A stretch of DNA of 64,000 nt from Micromonospora sp. WMMD882 (lineage in GTDB: Bacteria; Actinomycetota; Actinomycetes; Mycobacteriales; Micromonosporaceae): positions 4,402,001 through 4,466,000 of the forward strand of contig NZ_CP114903.1 of assembly GCF_027497255.1 (NCBI RefSeq). The letters are read 5' to 3'. This document shows positions 59,846 through 64,000 of this stretch, one piece after another. Under the pieces are notes generated by a model. That model was not told the origin of the DNA. It made no database searches and saw nothing but the letters and a program-made list of their open reading frames with translations. The translations under genes were made by a program, and so were the position numbers. Positions within the stretch are counted from its first letter, which is position 1. Every line of letters starts with the position of its first letter.

Positions 59846-60139
59846 TCACTGTGACGTTGGTCTCGGTCCGCCCGATTCGGGCGACACCGCCGCCGGTGGC
59901 TCGCCGGAGTTACCAGCGAAGCAGAGCGACCGGGTCGGGTGCCAGTGGAGTGACGGATCCGCCAGCACCTCGACGACGCACCGGACGACGATCGAGAGCG
60001 CTCCGGCCCAGGTGGCCGCCCCGTCCCGCCCCGTCGCCGCGGCCAGTGCCCCCACCCCGTCGACGCAGAACGCCGCCGTCCGCAACATCCGCACCACGCG
60101 ACGACCGTTCTCGGGCCGACACGTGCCCCTGCCATCCAT
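59846..60139 (-). CDS. hypothetical protein
   Basis: This 97-residue protein starts at ATG 60139 with a strong GGAGGACGAGG site and ends 8 bp before the HMG-CoA lyase start, so the two would be cotranscribed. It begins DGRGTCRPENGRRVVRML. A central hydrophobic helix (CVDGVGALAAATGRDGAATW, then ALSIVVRCVVEVLADPSLHW) is followed by a Pro/Ser-rich tail. No family recognised. The immediate upstream DNA is a repeat block, so the promoter must lie inside or beyond it. Confidence 0.5.
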   Translation of the reverse strand: MDGRGTCRPENGRRVVRMLRTAAFCVDGVGALAAATGRDGAATWAGALSIVVRCVVEVLADPSLHWHPTRSLCFAGNSGEPPAAVSPESGGPRPTSQ

Positions 60140-60270
60140 CCTCGTCCTCCCGACGGTCCGGTTCTCCCACCACGGCGGGATCGGAAGGCACAACGAACGA
60201 CCCGGCTCGCTCAACCTGGCCCGCTGGCCGGGCACCACCCCGAGCCGCCCGGCCACCCGACCACCGCCGT

Positions 60271-60375
60271 CCCCGCCGGGCACAGGCCACCCCGCCGGGC
60301 AGAGCCACCCCCCGGGCAGGGCCACCCCGCCGGGCAGGGCCACCCCGCCGGGCAGGGCCACCCCCGGCAGAGCCA
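60271..60375. repeat. 18-bp tandem repeat, about six copies
   Basis: The unit CCCCGCCGGGCAGGGCCA repeats with small changes. It abuts the first 54-bp palindrome. Open frames across it are low-complexity and not counted as genes. Confidence 0.85.
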
Positions 60376-60380
60376 TCGCC

Positions 60381-60434
60381 GTTTCGCTGATGTAGGGGCA
60401 TCGAGCAGCAAGGACGGCCCCGCTTCAGGGAAAC
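60381..60434. repeat. 54-bp palindromic element, copy 1
   Basis: GTTTCGCTGA ... TCAGGGAAAC ends pair (one mismatch). GTAGGGGC and GGCCCCGC inside extend the stem, with the core GCATCGAGCAGCAAGGACGG as loop. It matches copy 2 in length and layout, and most positions are identical. Confidence 0.85.
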
Positions 60435-60437
60435 CGC

Positions 60438-60555
60438 GCCGGCCACCGCAGGCCACCGCCAGGCCACCGCAGGCCACCGCCAGGCCACCGCCGGCCACCG
60501 CCAGGCCACCGCCGGCCACCGCCAGGCCACCGCCGCGCCACCGCAGGCCACCGCC
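60438..60555. repeat. 10/11-bp tandem repeat between the palindromes
   Basis: About eleven copies of (A)GGCCACCGCC/GGCCACCGCA lie between the two 54-bp palindromes. Unit length alternates between 10 and 11 bp, typical of slippage-prone DNA. Confidence 0.85.
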
Positions 60556-60593
60556 GGGGCAGGGCCGGCCCCGCCCGGGGCAGGGCCGTCGCC

Positions 60594-60647
60594 GTTTCCT
60601 TGATCTGGGGGCATCGAATGGCGAGGACGGCCCCGTATCAGGGAAAC
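60594..60647. repeat. 54-bp palindromic element, copy 2
   Basis: GTTTCCTTGATCTGGGG and CCCCGTATCAGGGAAAC form a 17-bp stem with three mismatches around GCATCGAATGGCGAGGACGG. It is in the same orientation as copy 1, 213 bp away, and lies 147 bp upstream of the plus-strand gene at 60794. Confidence 0.85.
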
Positions 60648-60793
60648 GAAGAGGATCATCCGGTCCCGCACATCGTCCTACCCGGACAGTCACCCGGCCA
60701 GAACCTGACCGACGACGCAGCGGTCGGCCCGCGATCGACGCCCGGAGCGGGTAGAAATACGGGTCCGAGGCAGAAGCTGGTGAAAGGACCACC

Positions 60794-61942
60794 GTGACCA
60801 CCGACAACGACGCGGCACCGGGGTTTCGGGGGCGGACCCGACGGCGGCTCGTGCCCCGCGCGGAACTGGCGGCGGCCCTGCGGTCGCGGTACGGCTCGGC
60901 CGCGGTCGCCGACTACGCGCTGGCGGTGCGGGACGTCATCGAGAACTGCCCGGGAATCGGAGCGGTCGACACCTGGAGCCGGCTGGCCGGGCGGGTCTGC
61001 CGGAACCGGTCGGCCCACGACCGGGACAGGTACCGCAAGAGGTTCTCCCGGCACTTCACCGTGGAGACCGAGGGACCGCCCTGGCAGACGGTGGTGCTGG
61101 TGGTGCGGCACGCCCTGCCGCGGGAGGAACGCGACGCCGCGCTGGCCCGGTTCGCGGAACTCTACGAGGCGGCACGCGGAGAACGTCCGCCGACCGGTGA
61201 ACGCCCCGCAAACCGCACCGACGCGCCCGACCCCACCACCGCCGTCAGCCCCGCGACGATCAGCCCCGCCACCATCGGCCCCGCGACGATCAGCCCCGCA
61301 ACCGGTGGCACAGCCAGCGCTGGGACCAGTGCGGGAGTCAGCGCCGCAGCAGGAGCCGGAGTGAGCGCCGGGACCGGGGCCGGCGTCAGCGCCGGAGTTC
61401 CGAGTGCCGGGGGCGGGCGGGAGCAGCGGGATCCTGAGCGGCTGCCGGGCCTGGTCACCGCCCTCCGGCGGCAACTCGTGGCCAGTCAGGCGCGCAACGA
61501 CCAACTCCAGCAGGAGATCAGCCGGTTGCGGGCCGAGATCGCCCGGCTGCGGAGCGGCCGGTACGTCCCGGGACGACGCCAAACCGAGGAGCCGGGCCGG
61601 TCGGACGGGCATCCCGGGCAGCCGCGAGGCACCCGTAACGCCCGACAGCTCCCGTACGACCAGCCGGGGATCGACGAGTCACCGAACAGCCGGCGCCAAC
61701 CGGCCCGGCCCGGCCCGGACGCTCCGGCCCGTTCGGGTGCCGCGAACATCCTGGAAGCTGCGAACATCGTGGATGCCGTGGCGGTGGATGGCGTGGTCGT
61801 GGACCGGCCGGGTCCCGGCCGGGTGACCTGGCTGGTCGACGACAGCCACTGGCCGGACGCCCACCGGCAGGACGGCGGGACGCCGGGCCCGGCCGGGCGA
61901 CGGCGGCAAGCACCGGCCGAACCCTGGCGGCCCGCCACCTGA
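60794..61942 (+). CDS. unknown protein with repeat linker and coiled coil
   Basis: A 382-residue protein starts at GTG 60794 behind GAAAGGACC. Residues 15-125 are a compact Arg-rich domain (RLVPRAELAAALRSRYGSAA, ENCPGIGAVDTWSRLAGRVC, FSRHFTVETEGPPWQTVVLV). Residues 140-205 are a linker of SPATISPAT and AGVSAGTGAGV repeats. Residues 215-255 form a coiled coil (LVTALRRQLVASQARNDQLQ, QEISRLRAEIARLRSGRYV). The tail ends with VTWLVDDSHWPDAH. No family recognised. It is the only plus-strand gene in an otherwise minus-strand catabolic locus and is bracketed by repeats, so a late insertion is likely. Confidence 0.65.
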   Translation: MTTDNDAAPGFRGRTRRRLVPRAELAAALRSRYGSAAVADYALAVRDVIENCPGIGAVDTWSRLAGRVCRNRSAHDRDRYRKRFSRHFTVETEGPPWQTVVLVVRHALPREERDAALARFAELYEAARGERPPTGERPANRTDAPDPTTAVSPATISPATIGPATISPATGGTASAGTSAGVSAAAGAGVSAGTGAGVSAGVPSAGGGREQRDPERLPGLVTALRRQLVASQARNDQLQQEISRLRAEIARLRSGRYVPGRRQTEEPGRSDGHPGQPRGTRNARQLPYDQPGIDESPNSRRQPARPGPDAPARSGAANILEAANIVDAVAVDGVVVDRPGPGRVTWLVDDSHWPDAHRQDGGTPGPAGRRRQAPAEPWRPAT

Positions 61943-61970
61943 ACCAGCCCGCTCCGACCGAAACCCGGCC

Positions 61971-62290
61971 GGACCCTGAAGGGCCGTCCGGCTCAGCCGG
62001 GCCGGGAGCCCCGGCCGGCCCCTGAAGGCCGTCCGCCTCAGCCAGGCCGGGAGCCCTGGCGGAGCCCTGCGGCCGTCCGCCTCAGACCGCCGGCCGGAAA
62101 AAGGACCGCCGGCCCCACCGACCCCCGCCGAAACCCACCGGCCCCGCCAGAACCCACCGATCCCGCTGGAACCCACCGAACCCACCGGCCCCGGCCGAAA
62201 CCCACCGAACCCACCGTCCCCCGCCGAAACCCACCGGCTCCGCCGAAACCCACCGGCCCCGCCGATCCCGCCGGAACCCACCGAATTCCA
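61971..62290. repeat. two blocks of low-complexity tandem repeats
   Basis: Block 1 (61973-62085) has 2.5 copies of a 46-47-bp unit starting CCCTGAAGGCCGTCCGCCTC. Block 2 (62113-62287) has about a dozen variants of GAAACCCACCGGCCCCGCC. Together they fill the 386 bp between the unknown gene and the biotin carboxylase stop; no gene is supported there. Confidence 0.85.
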
Positions 62291-62328
62291 CGAACCCGCT
62301 GGACCGCGTCGGACCTTGGGCGGCCCGG

Positions 62329-63663
62329 TCAGCGCATCCGGCCGACGATGCCGGTGTCGTAGTCACCGGAGACGAACTCCGGATGCTCCAGCAGTTCGGC
62401 GAAGAACGGCAGGTTGCACTTCGGCCCGCTGATCTCGAACCCGGCCACCGCCTCCCGCGCCCGCCCGATCGCCTCGGCCCGGTCCGCGCCGTAGACGATC
62501 AGCTTCGCCATCAGCGAGTCGTAGAACGGGGTGACCGGGTTGCCGGCGACGTACCCGGAGTCGACCCGGACGCCCGCGCCGGTCGGCTCGGTCCAGGTGG
62601 TCACCGTGCCGGGGCCGGGCAGGAAACGCTTCGGGTCCTCGGCGTTGATCCGCAGCTCGATGGCGTGCCCGCGCGGGGTCAGCGCGTCCGGGTCGAAGGT
62701 GGGCGCGAGGCCGGCGGCCACCCGGAGCTGCTCCTCGACCAGGTCGATCCCGTAGACCAGCTCGGTGACCGGGTGCTCCACCTGCAACCGGGTGTTCATC
62801 TCCAGGAAGAAGAACTCGCCGTCCGGCGTCAGCAGGCACTCCACGGTGCCCGCGTTGCGGTAGCCGACCGCCTCGCCGGCGCGGACGGCCGCGGCGAGGA
62901 AACGTTCGCGCAGTTCGGGGGAGACCGCCGGGGAGGGCGACTCCTCGACCAGCTTCTGGTTGCGCCGCTGCACCGAGCACTCCCGCTCGCCGAGCGCCAC
63001 CACCCGGCCGTCGGCCAGGCCGAGGATCTGCGCCTCGACGTGCCGTACCCGGGGGAAGTAGCGCTCGATCAGCACCGCGCCGTCGCCGAACATCCGCTCG
63101 GCGAAGGACCGGACCTTGTCGTACTCGACGCGCAGCGCCGCCTCGTCGGTCGCGACGGCCATGCCCATGCCGCCGCCGCCGGCCGCGGCCTTGACCATCA
63201 CCGGGTAGCCGATGTCCGCCGCCGCGGCGACCGCCGCGTCGAGGTCGGCGGCCGGGTCGGTGGTGCCGGCCGCGACCGGCACGCCGGCCGCGGCCATCAG
63301 GTTCCGCGCGTTGATCTTGTCGCCCATCGCGGTGATCGCGTCCGCGCCGGGCCCGACCCAGATCAGCCCGTTCGCCTCGACGGTACGGGCGAAGTCGGCG
63401 TTCTCCGACAGGAAGCCGTAACCGGGGTGGACGGCCTGCACGCCTGTCGACGCGGCGGCGGCGAGGATCGCCTCGACGTTGCGGTAGCTCTGGGCCGGGT
63501 TCGCCGGCCCCACGCACACCGCCTGGTCGGCTTCGGTGACGAACGGCAGGGCGGAGTCGGCCTCCGAGTGCACCGCCACCGTGCGGATCCCGAGCCGCTT
63601 CGCGGTGCGGACGATCCGTCGAGCGATCTCGCCACGGTTGGCGACGAGCAACGACTCGATCAT
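62329..63663 (-). CDS. biotin carboxylase subunit without biotin carrier domain
   Basis: The protein has 444 residues. N-terminal domain: ESLLVANRGEIARRIVRTAK. ATP-grasp: VMVKAAAGGGGMGMAVATDE, RVRHVEAQILGLADGRVVAL, GERECSVQRRNQKLVEESPS and FFLEMNTRLQVEHPVTELVY. The biotin carboxylase C-domain ends with DSLMAKLIVYGADRAEAIGR and DYDTGIVGRMR. It carboxylates biotin using ATP and bicarbonate. MCC/ACC alpha subunits of actinobacteria normally continue about 200 residues with a carrier domain (AMKM motif). Here the gene stops at the end of the catalytic domain and repeats follow. A separate carrier protein must be supplied in trans, or this enzyme is impaired. Confidence 0.92.
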   Translation of the reverse strand: MIESLLVANRGEIARRIVRTAKRLGIRTVAVHSEADSALPFVTEADQAVCVGPANPAQSYRNVEAILAAAASTGVQAVHPGYGFLSENADFARTVEANGLIWVGPGADAITAMGDKINARNLMAAAGVPVAAGTTDPAADLDAAVAAAADIGYPVMVKAAAGGGGMGMAVATDEAALRVEYDKVRSFAERMFGDGAVLIERYFPRVRHVEAQILGLADGRVVALGERECSVQRRNQKLVEESPSPAVSPELRERFLAAAVRAGEAVGYRNAGTVECLLTPDGEFFFLEMNTRLQVEHPVTELVYGIDLVEEQLRVAAGLAPTFDPDALTPRGHAIELRINAEDPKRFLPGPGTVTTWTEPTGAGVRVDSGYVAGNPVTPFYDSLMAKLIVYGADRAEAIGRAREAVAGFEISGPKCNLPFFAELLEHPEFVSGDYDTGIVGRMR

Positions 63664-63723
63664 GTTTCCTCCAACGTCCTGGGGTGGTGGACGGGTGTCA
63701 GGAAACCACGGATCGGCCGGTGG

Positions 63724-64000
63724 CTACGACCCGGAGCCGGTCGGCGCGAGCAGCGCGGCGAGCGTCGCGCCGCGCAGCAGCTCGGCCCGGCGTTCCCGGT
63801 CCACCTCGCCGCCGAGGAACGGGGTGGAGTTCATCAGGCCGAACGCGGCGTGCGCCAGCACCCGCGCCGCGCCGGCGGGCAGCCCCGGGTGCAGCGCGGT
63901 CAGCACGGTCACCCACTCCTCGACGTAGAGGCGCTGCAACCGGCGGATCGTGCGGCGCGGCTCTTCGGGGAGCCGGTCCAGCTCGTGCAGGTGCAGGGCG
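63724..64000 (-). CDS. TetR family regulator, C-terminal part only
   Basis: The last 91 residues are visible; the gene continues past the window. It reads ELDRLPEEPRRTIRRLQRLY, VEEWVTVLTALHPGLPAGAA, RVLAHAAFGLMNSTPFLGGE and ends at 63724. The helical pattern with FGLMNST matches the C-terminal domain of SACE_7040-type TetR regulators, which often stand beside acyl-CoA dehydrogenase and carboxylase genes (recall). It is upstream of the biotin carboxylase in the same direction, so it likely controls this catabolic locus. Confidence 0.7.
   Translation of the reverse strand, partial: ALHLHELDRLPEEPRRTIRRLQRLYVEEWVTVLTALHPGLPAGAARVLAHAAFGLMNSTPFLGGEVDRERRAELLRGATLAALLAPTGSGS

Noticed and set aside
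60271..60647. Possible CRISPR-like array
   Set aside because: Units are only 10-18 bp and contiguous, with no unique spacers; the two 54-bp copies do not form an array.
60211..60807. Gly/Arg-rich ORFs such as repeated GGGLAVA on the minus strand
   Set aside because: They are translations of the tandem repeats, with no domain or credible start.
61679..62281. Minus-strand ORF rich in GGFGGFRRGRWVSAG
   Set aside because: Pure repeat translation overlapping the 3' end of the unknown gene.

Overview
The window is chromosomal DNA of a very GC-rich actinomycete. The family mix points to Micromonosporaceae, most likely Micromonospora or a close relative (inference): XRE/DUF397 pairs, CU044_5270-type protein, CrgA, class E sortase, Ser/Thr kinases with PASTA domains, a c-di-AMP riboswitch in front of an NlpC/P60 gene. 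The order crgA - DUF881 - sortase - glutamine amidotransferase - pknB - pknA - pbpA - rodA - pstP - fhaB - fhaA - tRNA-Leu is the conserved actinobacterial growth and division block that usually lies near the replication origin. oriC and dnaA are not in the window.

Layout. 0-3.4 kb: secreted and cell-wall-binding proteins, then a TetR regulator with a perfect operator. 3.4-14.6 kb: an accessory, decaying stretch. It holds a frameshifted glycoside-hydrolase-like gene, a MerR relic, an XRE/DUF397 pair, a small DivIVA-like protein, several short orphans, a phytanoyl-CoA dioxygenase-like enzyme, a patch of truncated genes (10.2-11.5 kb), a small secreted cysteine protein, a LysR regulator and a broken tyrosine integrase beside tRNA-Gly(CCC). 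I read this as the remains of an integrated element. 14.9-24.1 kb: secreted metalloprotease, PPOX protein, dCTP deaminase, ECF sigma factor with its coupled membrane partner, two NlpC/P60 peptidases (one behind a c-di-AMP riboswitch) and two CNNM/CBS transport-type proteins. 24.1-27.1 kb: a repeat-rich gap, then a large membrane Fe-S oxidoreductase. 27.3-40.5 kb: the growth and division block. Most kinase, PBP and phosphatase genes there overlap by 4 bp or abut, so they are probably one transcription unit. 40.6-44.9 kb: sugar epimerase plus WecB/TagA glycosyltransferase, and a secreted subtilase. 44.9-53.0 kb: Micromonosporaceae-type hypotheticals, a second XRE/DUF397 pair, a PASTA membrane protein, a GCS2-family ligase and a MarR regulator. 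53.3-55.9 kb: an 857-residue XRE/NTPase/TPR signalling protein. 56.0-64.0 kb: a branched-chain (leucine-type) acyl-CoA degradation locus: acyl-CoA dehydrogenase, carboxyltransferase, HMG-CoA lyase, biotin carboxylase and a TetR regulator. It is interrupted by repeats and by one unknown gene on the other strand.

The most unusual items are: the twin 54-bp palindromes bracketing tandem repeats inside the degradation locus, together with a biotin carboxylase that lacks a biotin carrier domain; a near-perfect 28-bp-stem hairpin at 24.5 kb; an 11-codon leader ORF coupled to a hypothetical gene at 47.15 kb; the relic mosaic at 10.2-11.5 kb; and the single-base break in the gene at 3.42 kb. I found no CRISPR array, no intact transposase and no secondary-metabolite cluster.
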